A stretch of 64,000 nucleotides of DNA from Hydrogenophilus thermoluteolus (GTDB lineage: Bacteria; Pseudomonadota; Gammaproteobacteria; Burkholderiales; Rhodocyclaceae): assembly GCF_003574215.1 (NCBI RefSeq), contig NZ_AP018558.1, forward strand, positions 1,026,001 through 1,090,000. The letters are read 5' to 3'. Numbering within the stretch: position 1 is the stretch's first letter; each line of letters begins with the position of its first letter. Both the position numbers and the translations under genes were made by a program. The notes under the pieces were generated by a model, which was not told where the DNA came from, made no database searches, and saw only the letters and a program-made list of their open reading frames with translations. Below, in pieces: positions 42,411-52,182 of the stretch.

Positions 42411-43312
42411 CTGCTTTGTTCGTGCTTTCCCGATCCATGACGACCCGTTTCGCTGCGCTGTCCGCCTATTGGCGGTTGATCCGGGGTGATCGGCCCATCG
42501 GAACGCTGTTGCTACTCTGGCCGACCTTCGTCGCGCTCTTTTTCGCGGCGCGTGGGCAACCGCCCGCCTGGACATTGACCGTATTCCTCATGGGAACCTT
42601 TCTGATGCGCTCTGCGGGCTGCGCGATCAACGATTGGGCGGATCGTGATTTCGATCGCAACGTCTGGCGCACCGCGGATCGTCCGCTGGCATCCGGTGCG
42701 ATCCCGCACCACCACGCACTGTGGGTGGCAGCCGGGCTTGCGTCGTTGGCTGCGGTTTTTGCCGCAACGCTTGGGGATGCAGTCTTGGTTTGGGCCGTTC
42801 CTGCTGCGCTCGTTGCAGCGATCTACCCGTTTATGAAGCGCTTTTTGCCGATCCCCCAAGCGGTTTTGGGCATCGCGTTCTCGTTTGGCATCCCGATGGC
42901 GTTTGTCGCGGTGCGCGACGCGGGGCTCTGGGGTTCGCTCGACGCCACGACGTTCTGGCTCTTTGTCGGCAATCTCTTTTGGGTGATCGCCTACGACACC
43001 GCGTACGCGATCGCGGATCGTCCCGACGACCTCAAAATCGGGATTCGCAGCTCGGCGATTTTCTTCGGCCGCTGGGATGTCACGGCGATCGTCGCGTTGG
43101 AGCTCGCCGCGCTCTTTTGCTGGGCAGTTGCGGGGCGGATTGCGGCGGTAGGTCCCAGCTATTCGGCTGCGCTCGTCGTGATCGCGCTTTTTTGGACGAC
43201 GCAATTGTCTGCGTTGAGTACGCGCGATCCGAAAGCGGCTTTCCAGGTTTTCCTGGATCACAACTGGGCCGGACTGATCTGGTTTTTCGGTACCGTCTTT
43301 GCTTGGGCGTGA
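42407..43312 (+). CDS. ubiA: 4-hydroxybenzoate polyprenyltransferase UbiA
   Basis: 302 residues, about eight membrane helices. The two Asp-rich motifs are NDWADRDFDRNVWRTADRP and DTAYAIADRPDDLKIG. YPFMKRFLPIPQAVLGIAFS is typical of bacterial UbiA. It prenylates 4-hydroxybenzoate in the inner membrane. ATG 42407 overlaps the ubiC stop (ATGA). ATG 42437 is an alternative start. Confidence 0.93.
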   Translation: MTALFVLSRSMTTRFAALSAYWRLIRGDRPIGTLLLLWPTFVALFFAARGQPPAWTLTVFLMGTFLMRSAGCAINDWADRDFDRNVWRTADRPLASGAIPHHHALWVAAGLASLAAVFAATLGDAVLVWAVPAALVAAIYPFMKRFLPIPQAVLGIAFSFGIPMAFVAVRDAGLWGSLDATTFWLFVGNLFWVIAYDTAYAIADRPDDLKIGIRSSAIFFGRWDVTAIVALELAALFCWAVAGRIAAVGPSYSAALVVIALFWTTQLSALSTRDPKAAFQVFLDHNWAGLIWFFGTVFAWA

Positions 43313-43334
43313 CCGATTCGAAAACGAGGAGTAA

Positions 43335-44198
43335 ATGATGAACGCGGTAACCCACCGCCCTCCCTTTCGTGAGCAGTTGGCCGCGTTGTGGGCAAAAGAT
43401 CCACAGCGGCTCTTGTGCGTCGGGCTCGACCCGGATCCAGAGCGGCTCCCGCAGCCGTTACGGTCACTGCCCATCGCCGAAGCGGTGGAACGGTTTCTCG
43501 TTGGGGTGGTCGAAGCGACACTTCCGTATGTGTGTGCGTTCAAACCGCAATTCGCCCATTTTGCCGCACACGGTTGGGAAGCGGTGCTGACCCGGGTGAT
43601 CGCGGCAATTCGCCACCATGCGCCGGAGATCCCTGTGATCCTCGACGCGAAACGTGGGGACATCGGCTCGACTGCCGCGTTCTATGCACAAGAGGCGTTC
43701 GCGCGCTACCAGGCCGACGCGCTCACCGTCAATCCCTACCTCGGCACTGATTCGCTCTCGCCCTACTGGACGCGTTATCCGGACCGGGGGCTCTTCGTCC
43801 TGTGCCGAACCTCGAATCCCGGCGGTGACGACTTGCAATTTGTCTGTCTGGCTTCGGGCGAGCGGTTGTACGAACACGTGGTCCGCTGGACGGTCGAACG
43901 CTGGAACCCGCATGGGCAAACGGGTCTGGTCGTCGGTGCCACCTATCCGGAAGAGATCGCTCGTGTCCGCGCAATCGCTTCTTCTGCGCCGCTCCTCGTC
44001 CCTGGCATCGGCGCACAGGGGGGCGACATCGCAGCAACCGTAGCGGCCGGATTTGCGTCGCGAACGTTTCCCGCGCTCCTCCTCAATTCGTCGCGGGCGA
44101 TTCTCTATGCCGATAGCGGTGACGATTGGCAAAGGGCGGCAGGCGCCGCGGCGCAGACCACCGCGCAGGCGATCGCTGCAGCGCTTCCCAGCGTGTGA
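43335..44198 (+). CDS. pyrF: Orotidine-5'-phosphate decarboxylase, type 2
   Basis: 287 residues. LLCVGLDPDPERLP, PVILDAKRGDIGSTAAFYAQE (catalytic D-K-x-x-D) and LTVNPYLGTDSLSPYW are the type-2 PyrF signature, with LLVPGIGAQGGDI near the end. Produces UMP in pyrimidine synthesis. A GAGGAG site precedes two adjacent ATG codons (43335, 43338). Confidence 0.95.
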   Translation: MMNAVTHRPPFREQLAALWAKDPQRLLCVGLDPDPERLPQPLRSLPIAEAVERFLVGVVEATLPYVCAFKPQFAHFAAHGWEAVLTRVIAAIRHHAPEIPVILDAKRGDIGSTAAFYAQEAFARYQADALTVNPYLGTDSLSPYWTRYPDRGLFVLCRTSNPGGDDLQFVCLASGERLYEHVVRWTVERWNPHGQTGLVVGATYPEEIARVRAIASSAPLLVPGIGAQGGDIAATVAAGFASRTFPALLLNSSRAILYADSGDDWQRAAGAAAQTTAQAIAAALPSV

Positions 44199-44216
44199 GC
44201 ACAGGAGGTTTGCGCG

Positions 44217-45452
44217 ATGCTCGGCTATCTTCTGCGGCGGTTGCTGTGGTTGGTACCGACGCTCTTGGGGATTACCGTCGTCGTCTTCGTCGTGATGGCC
44301 GCTGCGCCGGGGGGGATCTCGGCGGCAACCTTGGTCGAAGGGCAGAATCTCGAACCGGAAGCGAAGCAGGCCCTCACCGAGTACTACAACCGGCTCTACG
44401 GCCTCGATCAGCCGCTCACGGTGCAATACCTGCGCTGGCTCAACCACATATCGCCGTTGGGTTGGGAAAGTGACGAAAGCGGGGCGCTTACCGGGTGGCC
44501 GACGTTCAAAATGCCCGACCTCGGCGTGAGTTTTCGGTACGGAAGACCGGTCGCGGAGCTTCTTGCGGAACGGGTCCCGGTAACAGTCCTATTGAATCTC
44601 CTCTCTGCGCCCCTCATCTATTTGGGAGCGATCGCAATCGGTGTCGCCGCGGCGGCGCGTCGCGGTAGCCGTTTCGACCATCTTTCGTCGCTGCTGCTCT
44701 TGGTGTTGTGGTCGGCCCCGCCGATGCTGGTCGGAGTCCTGTTGATCGGCTTTTTTGCTTCCGCCGAATATTGGCACTGGTTTCCCACCGGCGGCCTCTC
44801 TACGCGCGAGGCGCTCGATGCGCCGTTTTGGCCGGTGACGCCGTCCTTTGGCGCTTGGTTGCTGCTCTTTGTGTTGCCGCTTGCGACGACCGGACTGTTT
44901 GTCGCCGCCGCGCGGCGCAGCAAACGTGCTGGGTTACGCCATCCTGTGGTCGCTGGGCTGGTTGGGTTGGCCGTCGGGTTCTTGCTCGTCCGGGTCACCG
45001 TGCCCATCTTGGCGCCGGGATTCCTCTTCGATCGCATTTGGCATCTGATCTTACCGGTCGTTACCCTCTCTTATGGAGGGATCGCGTTTTTGGCCAAACT
45101 CACCCGGGCGTCGCTCCTTGAGCACCTTGCCGCTGATTTCACCCGAACGGCCCGGGCCAAAGGGGTGCCGGAGCAGGTGGTGCTGTGGCGGCACGTGTTT
45201 CGCAATTCGCTCTTGCCGTTGATCACCGTCGCGGCGTCGCTGCTGCCGTCGCTGATCGCCGGGTCGGTGATCGTCGAAACGCTCTTTTCGATCGATGGGA
45301 TGGGTCGGTTGGCTGTCGAGGCGGTTCAAACGCGGGATCGAGAATTGGTGCTCTCTTTGACGCTCATTTCCGGTCTCTTGACCCTGATCGGCTATCTCGT
45401 CGCCGATATCGCGTACGCGATCGCGGATCCCAGGGTGCGCTATGAAGGGTGA
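44217..45452 (+). CDS. yejB: Peptide ABC transporter permease, YejB-like
   Basis: 411 residues, longer than DppB-type permeases because of the insert around residues 60-110, as in YejB. Start MLGYLLRRLLWLVPTLLGIT is characteristic. The binding-protein-dependent permease motif lies in EHLAADFTRTARAKGVPEQ, followed by GSVIVETLFSIDGMGRL. AGGAGG at 44202-44207 precedes ATG. YejABEF imports oligopeptides and microcin C-like compounds in E. coli. No yejA gene is adjacent. Confidence 0.88.
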   Translation: MLGYLLRRLLWLVPTLLGITVVVFVVMAAAPGGISAATLVEGQNLEPEAKQALTEYYNRLYGLDQPLTVQYLRWLNHISPLGWESDESGALTGWPTFKMPDLGVSFRYGRPVAELLAERVPVTVLLNLLSAPLIYLGAIAIGVAAAARRGSRFDHLSSLLLLVLWSAPPMLVGVLLIGFFASAEYWHWFPTGGLSTREALDAPFWPVTPSFGAWLLLFVLPLATTGLFVAAARRSKRAGLRHPVVAGLVGLAVGFLLVRVTVPILAPGFLFDRIWHLILPVVTLSYGGIAFLAKLTRASLLEHLAADFTRTARAKGVPEQVVLWRHVFRNSLLPLITVAASLLPSLIAGSVIVETLFSIDGMGRLAVEAVQTRDRELVLSLTLISGLLTLIGYLVADIAYAIADPRVRYEG

Positions 45453-46614
45453 CGTGACTCAGAACACGCTCCTAGGGCGAATCGCGGGAATGGGTGGCGC
45501 GGTGCGCTTTGCGCTCGTGTGGTTGGGGTTGCTTGCAACCGTCGCGGCCTGGGCACCGCTTTTGGCCAACTCACTGCCGCTCTGGGTCGAGCGCGCCGAT
45601 GGTCGGTGGGCTTTTCCGCTTTTCGCGCAATTCACTGCCGAAGACGTCGCGTGGTGGGTCGGGTGGTGGAGCGCGGTCGTGTTGCTGCGTTGGCGCCGTA
45701 TCCCAGCTGCGCGTCGATTGGGGATCGCTCTTGGGGTGGTTGGTGTCGCGTGGGGCATCGGCAGTGCGTATCTCAAACCCGCACCGCTCGTGGTCTATGA
45801 CGCCTGGCGGCAGGCAGAACGTGCGGGGGAATTGCGTTCCGCCCTGTGGGCGCCAATTCCCTATTCGCCGAAAGATTATTTGCGCGATTTTGGGGTAACC
45901 GCGCTCGAACCGCCGCTTGCCGCGATCCCAGAGCGGTGGCACTGGCTGGGAACCGACGACCAAGGCGGAGATGTCGCGTCGCGGATGATCCACGCGAGCC
46001 GCATCGCGCTATCGATCGGTTTCATCGCCACTGGCGTCGCGCTCGTGATCGGGGTAACGATCGGCGCTGCAATGGGCTATTTTGCGGGTTGGATCGACCT
46101 CATCGGGATGCGCTTGGTCGAAATCTTCGAAGCGGTGCCCACTCTGTTTCTCTTACTGACTTTCGTCGCCTTTTTCGAGCGGTCGCTCCCGTTGATGATG
46201 GTGATCATCGGGCTCACCGCCTGGCCCGGTTACGCCCGCTACACCCGGGCCGAATTCTTGCGCTTGCGCGGGATCGAGTTCGTGCAAGGGGCGATCGCTT
46301 CGGGATTGCCCCTGCGTTCCGTGCTCTTTCGCCACATGTTGCCCAACGCCGTTGCGCCGCTTGCCGTTGCGGCGGCGTTTGGCGTCGCGTCGGCGATCCT
46401 GGCGGAAGCGACGCTCTCTTTTCTCGGACTGGGGCTCGTCGATGAACCCTCTTGGGGTCAGATGCTCAATCAGGCGGTGAAGAGCGCGGCATTCAACTGG
46501 TGGCTGGCACTTTTTCCCGGTGGTGCGATCTTGATGACCGTCTTGGCCTATAACCTCTTGGGTGAGGCGTTGCGCGACGCGCTCGACCCGCGCCTGGAGC
46601 GGAACGGGCGATGA
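45442..46614 (+). CDS. yejE: Peptide ABC transporter permease, YejE-like
   Basis: 390 residues, overlapping yejB by 11 bp. Large periplasmic N-terminal domain followed by the permease core: WLGTDDQGGDVASRMIHASR, then RLRGIEFVQGAIASGLPL (the EAA-type loop) and LSFLGLGLVDEPSWGQML, typical of DppC/YejE. Works with YejB as the membrane channel. Confidence 0.9.
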   Translation: MKGDVTQNTLLGRIAGMGGAVRFALVWLGLLATVAAWAPLLANSLPLWVERADGRWAFPLFAQFTAEDVAWWVGWWSAVVLLRWRRIPAARRLGIALGVVGVAWGIGSAYLKPAPLVVYDAWRQAERAGELRSALWAPIPYSPKDYLRDFGVTALEPPLAAIPERWHWLGTDDQGGDVASRMIHASRIALSIGFIATGVALVIGVTIGAAMGYFAGWIDLIGMRLVEIFEAVPTLFLLLTFVAFFERSLPLMMVIIGLTAWPGYARYTRAEFLRLRGIEFVQGAIASGLPLRSVLFRHMLPNAVAPLAVAAAFGVASAILAEATLSFLGLGLVDEPSWGQMLNQAVKSAAFNWWLALFPGGAILMTVLAYNLLGEALRDALDPRLERNGR

Positions 46615-48281
46615 CGTTAGACCCTTTGCTCACGGTCGAAGGGCTCACCATCACACTGGCCAATGGTACAGAGCCGCTGGTTTCGGACCTCACCTTTTCG
46701 ATTGCGGCCGGCGAAACGCTCGCACTCGTCGGGGAATCGGGGTCGGGGAAGTCGCTCACCGCGCAAGCGCTGTTGGGCCTTTTGCCTACGGGGGTTTTCG
46801 CGCCCGCGCTTGGGCAGGCGACCCTTTCCGGGATCAGCGGTAACCTCTTGGTGCCGGATGTCGCGGCACGAGTGCGCGGAGCGCACGTCGCGATGATTTT
46901 CCAAGAGCCGATGAGCGCGCTCAACCCAGTGATGACAGTCGGCGCGCAGATCGCTGAAGTGCTCGAATTCCACGCGCCGCACCTCTCGCCCCTCGGGCGG
47001 CAAGCGGCGGTGGCCGCTGCGCTTACCGAGGTGCAACTCGACGCCGAGCGCATCGCGGCCAGTTACCCCCATCAACTCTCGGGCGGCCAGCGGCAGCGGG
47101 CGATGATCGCGATGGCGCTGGTGGCGCAACCGAAACTGCTCATCGCCGACGAGCCGACTACCGCGCTCGATGTCACGGTGCAAGCGGAGATCCTGCAGCT
47201 TCTTCGCACGTTGCAACGCCGCCATGCGATGGCGATGCTCTTCATCACCCATGACCTGGACGTGGTCGCGCAAGTGGCCGATCGCGTCGCGGTGATGCAA
47301 GCCGGGCGCATCGTCGAAATGGGCACGGTGGCGGAGGTCACGCAAGCGCCCAAACACCCTTATACCCGGCGTCTGTGGGCCGCGCAGCCGCGTCATCTTC
47401 CTCCCCGCCCGAAAGGGTGCCGCCAAACGGGCATGAGTACGAGTGCATCGCCCAATGAGGCTGACACCGCGTGTGCAGCTGTGCCCAGCGACGCCTCCAT
47501 TCTGGACGCACGCAATCTTCGGGTCTATTTCCCGATTCAGCGTGGCGTGCTCCGGCGTACGGTTGGATACGTCAAAGCGCTGGACGGCGTGGATCTTACG
47601 ATTCGGCGCGGTGAAGTGGTCGCCGTGGTCGGAGAGTCGGGATCAGGCAAGAGCACGTTGGGGCGCGCGGTACTCGGTTTGCAGCCGCTCACCGCTGGGA
47701 CGCTTTCGCTCTTTGGTACCCCGATGCAAAACCGTCCGCGCCACGCGTGGCAACCCGTGCGACGTCGTGTCCAGGTGGTTTTTCAAGATCCGTTCGCATC
47801 GCTCAACCCGAAACGGCGCATTGGTGCGCTCATCACCGAACCCATGGCGGTGCATCGCATCGGCGTCGACGACGCCGATCGGTGGCAACGGGCCCAAGCG
47901 TGGGTGACGGCTTTGGGTTTGCCGGCAGAGACGTTACAGCGTTATCCGCACGAATTTTCGGGAGGACAGCGGCAACGGATCGCGATCGCGAAGGCATTGG
48001 CGCTTGAACCGGAGCTGCTCGTCTGCGATGAGATCACCAGTGCGCTCGATGTCACGCTGCAAGCGGAAATTTTGCAACGGTTGGCGCACCTGGTGGTCGA
48101 ACGTGGCCTGTCGCTCCTTTTCATCACCCACAACATGGCGGTGGTCGAGTACTTGGCCGATCGGGTGGTGGTCCTCTACCGCGGAAAAGTGGTCGAAAGC
48201 GGGGAGACAGCCACAGTGCTCAATCGTCCGGAGCATCCGTACACCCAACAGCTCCTGACCGCAGCTGGATTCAATCGCTAG
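46611..48281 (+). CDS. yejF: Peptide ABC transporter ATPase, YejF-like, two fused ATPase domains
   Basis: 556 residues with two complete ATP-binding cassettes. The first has Walker A GESGSGKSLT, signature LSGGQRQR and Walker B LLIADEPTTALDVT. The second has GESGSGKSTLGR, FSGGQRQRIAIA and LLVCDEITSALDVT. Each is followed by the oligopeptide-type C-terminal HPYT segment. A single fused ATPase is the YejF arrangement, in contrast to separate DppD/DppF. The 3' end overlaps the convergent photolyase by 11 bp. Confidence 0.93.
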   Translation: MTLDPLLTVEGLTITLANGTEPLVSDLTFSIAAGETLALVGESGSGKSLTAQALLGLLPTGVFAPALGQATLSGISGNLLVPDVAARVRGAHVAMIFQEPMSALNPVMTVGAQIAEVLEFHAPHLSPLGRQAAVAAALTEVQLDAERIAASYPHQLSGGQRQRAMIAMALVAQPKLLIADEPTTALDVTVQAEILQLLRTLQRRHAMAMLFITHDLDVVAQVADRVAVMQAGRIVEMGTVAEVTQAPKHPYTRRLWAAQPRHLPPRPKGCRQTGMSTSASPNEADTACAAVPSDASILDARNLRVYFPIQRGVLRRTVGYVKALDGVDLTIRRGEVVAVVGESGSGKSTLGRAVLGLQPLTAGTLSLFGTPMQNRPRHAWQPVRRRVQVVFQDPFASLNPKRRIGALITEPMAVHRIGVDDADRWQRAQAWVTALGLPAETLQRYPHEFSGGQRQRIAIAKALALEPELLVCDEITSALDVTLQAEILQRLAHLVVERGLSLLFITHNMAVVEYLADRVVVLYRGKVVESGETATVLNRPEHPYTQQLLTAAGFNR

Positions 48282-49704
48282 TAGACGCTTTGATGCGCGC
48301 ATACGCGGCAAGCGCTCGGGCGCGGGAAGCGACGAGCGAAACGATTGGCTGAGGGTAATTCTTTCCCAAAAAGAGTCCGGCCGCTTCCCGAGTTGCCTCG
48401 GATGCCGTCCACGGCGCGAAACGCGCGGGTGTCGGGAGCTTAGCGAGTTCGGGAAGGTAGGTAGCGATGAACGATCCGTCCGGGTCGAATTTTTCCGCTT
48501 GTAACACGGGGTTGAAGATGCGAAAGTAGGGCGCTGCATCGGCGCCACATCCTGCGACCCACTGCCAACTGGCTACGTTGCTGGCCAGAGTGTAATCGAC
48601 GAGCGTATCGCGAAACCACGCCTCACCCACGCGCCAGTGAAGCAGCAGATTCTTGGTCAGGAATGAGGCGACCACCATCCGCAACCGGTTGTGCAGGTAA
48701 CCGGTGCGCCAAAGCGCGCGCATCGCGGCGTCTACGATCGGGATTCCAGTTTCGCCCCGTTGCCAGCGACGACACAGCGCTTCGTCCTCCTCCCAGGGAA
48801 AGGCGGTGAATTCGGGGCGGAACGGTTCGGTGACCATCTGGGGAAAGTGAACCAAGAGGTAGTGTGCGAACTCTCGCCAAGCGAGCTCAGTGCGGAATTT
48901 TGCGACATCGCGGGCCGAAGCCCGTCCTGCTACCGCGTACCACAGGGTGTTCGGTGAGATCTCTCCGTGCGCCAAATAGGGGGAAAGGCGCGAGGTATGG
49001 GGGCGTGCCGGAAAGTCGCGCCCCGAGGCATATCCGGCAAGGCCGTTTGCCAAAAAGGCGTCGAGCCGAGTGTGGGCAGCTGCTTCACCGATCGTCCACT
49101 GCGTCCCCAGCTTTCGCTCCCATTCGGCTTCCGGTGCTGGCTCGACGCCCGGTTCCGACGCGGCACGGGGAATCAGGGTAAGGTCTGGCGCGGGAAGCGG
49201 CGTGCGGGGCGATGGCGCAGCGAGGCACCCCTTTTGAAAGAACGGCGTGAAGACGCGGTATGGCGTACCGTCCGGCTTGGCGATCGTTTCTGGGTTCCAG
49301 AGCAGGGACCCGTTGCGGCGCACCACTTCAACCCCAAGCTCGGTCAAGGAAGTGGCGAGCAGGGTGTCACGCGCGCGGACGCACGGTTCATGCGCTTCGG
49401 TCCACGTCACCCGACGCACCCCGTAGCGGCGCACCAAATCGGGAAGCAGCACGGACGGATCGCCACGAAAAAAGCGAAGATTTCCTTTCAGCGCGTCGTC
49501 GAGTGCAACGAGCGAACGGCGTGTCCACCATCGATACGCGGCGCCCGGCGCTTCGTTTGGTGGGATCGTGGTATCGTCGATCCAGACCGGAACCACCGCA
49601 CCAAAACGCGCGGCTTCGGTCAAAGCCGGGTTGTCGCGCAGCCGGAGGTCATTCCGGAACCAGTGCAGGGCCACCGGGGCGTTTTCTGAAGCGAAGGCAA
49701 TCAT
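48271..49704 (-). CDS. phrB: Deoxyribodipyrimidine photolyase (class I CPD)
   Basis: 477 residues from the ATG at 49704. N-terminal antenna-binding Rossmann domain (ALHWFRNDLRLRDNPALTEA) and FAD domain with TSRLSPYLAHGEISPNTLW, ELAWREFAHYLLVHFP, TGIPIVDAAMRALWRTGYLHNR and WQWVAGCGADAAPYFRIFNP are all classic. It repairs UV-induced cyclobutane dimers using light. The frame stays open upstream to 49959, but that stretch overlaps the tetR gene and has no photolyase sequence. Confidence 0.94.
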   Translation of the reverse strand: MIAFASENAPVALHWFRNDLRLRDNPALTEAARFGAVVPVWIDDTTIPPNEAPGAAYRWWTRRSLVALDDALKGNLRFFRGDPSVLLPDLVRRYGVRRVTWTEAHEPCVRARDTLLATSLTELGVEVVRRNGSLLWNPETIAKPDGTPYRVFTPFFQKGCLAAPSPRTPLPAPDLTLIPRAASEPGVEPAPEAEWERKLGTQWTIGEAAAHTRLDAFLANGLAGYASGRDFPARPHTSRLSPYLAHGEISPNTLWYAVAGRASARDVAKFRTELAWREFAHYLLVHFPQMVTEPFRPEFTAFPWEEDEALCRRWQRGETGIPIVDAAMRALWRTGYLHNRLRMVVASFLTKNLLLHWRVGEAWFRDTLVDYTLASNVASWQWVAGCGADAAPYFRIFNPVLQAEKFDPDGSFIATYLPELAKLPTPARFAPWTASEATREAAGLFLGKNYPQPIVSLVASRARALAAYARIKASTSD

Positions 49705-49747
49705 GGGTGTGATCTCGGTGAGCAATTCCCCAACAAGCGGTTTGCTA

Positions 49748-50338
49748 TCAAGCGGTTCGAGACGGGCACGCAGCGATCCACTGCGCGATCTGACGCCGCA
49801 TCGCTTCGAGTTCGTGACTGGCGACTGGAAGCAATAGCAACGACATGCCATAAACGTAAGCGTAGAGGAGCGCTGCGCGGGCTGTCGCGGTCGCTTCGTC
49901 CAGACCACACGCCAAGAACAAGCGCCGTGCCCGGTCGAGTCGCACCGCATCGACTTCACTCACGACCGCAGCCGCTGCTTCGTCACGCCGTGCCCATTCA
50001 CGTACCGCCAATTCGATCAGAATACCTCGGGGGTTCCGGCTTGCGCTATAGACATCGATCACGTGCAAAAGTTGTTCTGCTTCCGTACCGGATGGACACC
50101 GGGTTTGCTTGTCGATATCGGCAATTCGCCCCGCTTTCCAGTGTTCGAGCACGGCCAGATGGAGATCGCGGCGATCTTTGAAGTGCCAGTAAAAGCTCCC
50201 TTTGGTGACGCCCAGGCGGTGCGCGAGCCGTTCGACCCGTAAACCGGCAATCCCCTCTTTGGCCAAGAGGTCGATCGCGGCGCGAATCCACGCGTCGCGG
50301 TTGAGCGATTTGCTCGGCAGGTTTTGGGGTTGATTCAT
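49748..50338 (-). CDS. TetR-family transcriptional regulator
   Basis: 196 residues from ATG 50338. The N-terminal DNA-binding domain is clear (AAIDLLAKEGIAGLRVERLAHRLGVTKGSFYWHFKDRRDL). The C-terminal ligand domain is helical and specific to an unknown inducer. It is divergent from the etfB operon, and the gap holds a perfect palindrome, so it likely represses that operon and perhaps itself. An acyl-CoA ligand would fit but is inference. The photolyase gene follows 43 bp downstream on the same strand. Confidence 0.9.
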   Translation of the reverse strand: MNQPQNLPSKSLNRDAWIRAAIDLLAKEGIAGLRVERLAHRLGVTKGSFYWHFKDRRDLHLAVLEHWKAGRIADIDKQTRCPSGTEAEQLLHVIDVYSASRNPRGILIELAVREWARRDEAAAAVVSEVDAVRLDRARRLFLACGLDEATATARAALLYAYVYGMSLLLLPVASHELEAMRRQIAQWIAACPSRTA

Positions 50339-50362
50339 ATCAAACAGTTGTTCGAAAACCTC

Positions 50363-50414
50363 TTGACGCAACGGTGTAACTGCGCTATCGTATCTTCCAT
50401 ACGATACCGTATGG
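50363..50414 (+). promoter_or_regulatory. etf operon promoter with overlapping palindromic operator
   Basis: -35 TTGACG (50363-50368), 17-bp spacer, -10 TATCGT (50386-50391). Just downstream lies the perfect inverted repeat CCATACG-ATAC-CGTATGG (50397-50414), positioned to block initiation. The divergent TetR gene starts at 50338, a few dozen bases away, and is the natural candidate ligand-responsive repressor. Confidence 0.72.
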
Positions 50415-50451
50415 TAAACCGTCGTTCATCCAAAAGCAAGGAGCAAGCGCG

Positions 50452-51207
50452 ATGAAAATTTTGGTTCCTGTCAAGCGCGTGGTCGATTACAACGTCAAGA
50501 TCCGGGTCAAACCCGACGGCAGCGGTGTCGATACCGCGAACGTCAAAATGTCGATGAACCCCTTCGACGAAATCGCCGTCGAAGAGGCGGTGCGTCTCAA
50601 AGAGAAAGGCGTCGCCAGCGAAGTCGTCGCGGTGAGTGCTGGGGTTGCCGCGTGTCAAGAGACGCTGCGCACGGCGCTCGCACTGGGTGCGGATCGCGCG
50701 ATCCTAGTCCAGACCGAAGTCGAGCTGCAGCCGCTCGCGGTGGCCAAGCTTTTGGCCGCGCTGGTCGCCAAAGAGTCGCCGCAGCTTGTGATCATGGGTA
50801 AGCAAGCGATCGACGACGACGCGAACCAAACCGGACAGATGCTCGCGGCGTTGCTCAATTGGCCGCAAGCGACATTCGCGTCGAAAGTCGAGGTCGACAC
50901 GGGTGCGCAAACCGTCACCGTCACGCGTGAGATCGACGGGGGTTTGGAAACCCTGAAAATGGCGCTTCCTGCGGTGATCACCACCGATTTGCGCCTCAAC
51001 GAACCGCGTTTTGCGTCGTTGCCCAACATCATGAAAGCGAAAAGAAAGCCGCTCGATACCGTCACCCCAGAGGCGCTCGGTGTCGATGTCACCCCGCGGA
51101 TCCGAACGCTCAAAGTCGAAGAACCCCCGAAACGGCAAGGCGGCGTGAAAGTGGCCGACGTCGACGAGTTGATCGCGAAGTTGAAGAACGAAGCCAAAGT
51201 CATCTAA
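50452..51207 (+). CDS. etfB: Electron transfer flavoprotein beta subunit
   Basis: 251 residues. [37 protein letters not shown] and the AMP-binding [20 protein letters not shown] are the EtfB hallmarks. With EtfA it accepts electrons from acyl-CoA dehydrogenases and passes them to the quinone pool. An AAGGAG site precedes the ATG. First gene of the etfBA-dehydrogenase operon. Confidence 0.96.
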   Translation: MKILVPVKRVVDYNVKIRVKPDGSGVDTANVKMSMNPFDEIAVEEAVRLKEKGVASEVVAVSAGVAACQETLRTALALGADRAILVQTEVELQPLAVAKLLAALVAKESPQLVIMGKQAIDDDANQTGQMLAALLNWPQATFASKVEVDTGAQTVTVTREIDGGLETLKMALPAVITTDLRLNEPRFASLPNIMKAKRKPLDTVTPEALGVDVTPRIRTLKVEEPPKRQGGVKVADVDELIAKLKNEAKVI

Positions 51208-51228
51208 CCGAATGCGAAGGAGCGTGCA

Positions 51229-52164
51229 ATGGGACATTCTGTATTGGTGGTCGCGGAACACAACGACGAAACCTTGGTGTCAAGCACGGCGCATGCGATC
51301 GCAGCGGCCAAGCAGCTTGGCGATGTGACGGTTTTGGTTGCGGGGACTAATTGTGGCGGCGCCGCTCAAGCAGCAGCGCAATGCGACGGCGTGGCGAAAG
51401 TGCTTCAAGCCGACGCGCCGGAACTCGCGGGCCACACCGCCGAAGCGGTGACCGACGCGGTGCTCGCTTCGGCGCAGGGGGCACGATATATCGTTTTCCC
51501 CTCGACGGCGTTCGGCAAAAACGTCGCACCGCGTGTCGCAGCCAAACTCGATCGTGCGCAAATCTCCGACGTGATCGGCATCGTCGATGAGAAAACCTTC
51601 GTGCGCCCGATCTACGCGGGTAATGCGCTGGCAACCGTCACCTGCGACGATGAGCCGCTCGTCCTCACGGTGCGGACCACCGCGTTCGACGCAGTTGCGC
51701 AAAGGGACGCGGCGGCACCGATCGAATCGTTGTCCGTGACCTTTACCGGCCCCAAAGTGGAATTGGTAAGCCGTGAATTGACTCACTCGGAGCGTCCGGA
51801 ACTCACTGCGGCGCGTGTCGTGGTGACCGGTGGGCGTGGCTTGGGCAGCGCCGAGCAGTTCCACGCGTTGTTGGAACCGCTTGCCGACAAACTCAACGCC
51901 GCGATCGGCGCGTCGCGCGCCGCGGTCGATGCTGGCTACGCACCGAACGACTGGCAAGTGGGGCAAACCGGCAAGATCGTCGCGCCGGAACTCTACATCG
52001 CGATCGGCGTTTCGGGTGCGATCCAGCACCTGGCCGGTATGAAGGATTCGAAAGTGATCGTCGCGATCAACAAAGACCCCGATGCCCCCATTTTCCAGGT
52101 TGCCGATTACGGCTTGGTCGCCGATCTTTTCCAAGCGGTCCCGGAATTGACCCAAAAACTGTAA
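51229..52164 (+). CDS. etfA: Electron transfer flavoprotein alpha subunit
   Basis: 311 residues. FAD-binding C-terminal domain: [35 protein letters not shown] segment, [28 protein letters not shown] and [20 protein letters not shown], all diagnostic. It follows etfB by 21 bp and precedes the dehydrogenase by 18 bp, so the three form one operon. Confidence 0.96.
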   Translation: MGHSVLVVAEHNDETLVSSTAHAIAAAKQLGDVTVLVAGTNCGGAAQAAAQCDGVAKVLQADAPELAGHTAEAVTDAVLASAQGARYIVFPSTAFGKNVAPRVAAKLDRAQISDVIGIVDEKTFVRPIYAGNALATVTCDDEPLVLTVRTTAFDAVAQRDAAAPIESLSVTFTGPKVELVSRELTHSERPELTAARVVVTGGRGLGSAEQFHALLEPLADKLNAAIGASRAAVDAGYAPNDWQVGQTGKIVAPELYIAIGVSGAIQHLAGMKDSKVIVAINKDPDAPIFQVADYGLVADLFQAVPELTQKL

Positions 52165-52182
52165 TCCCAAGGAGTGTGCGAA

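Noticed and set aside
49705..49959. N-terminal extension of the photolyase
   Set aside because: The extra codons lie over the tetR gene end on the same strand in another frame and lack photolyase sequence. The ATG at 49704 directly precedes the conserved ALHWFRNDLRLRD region.
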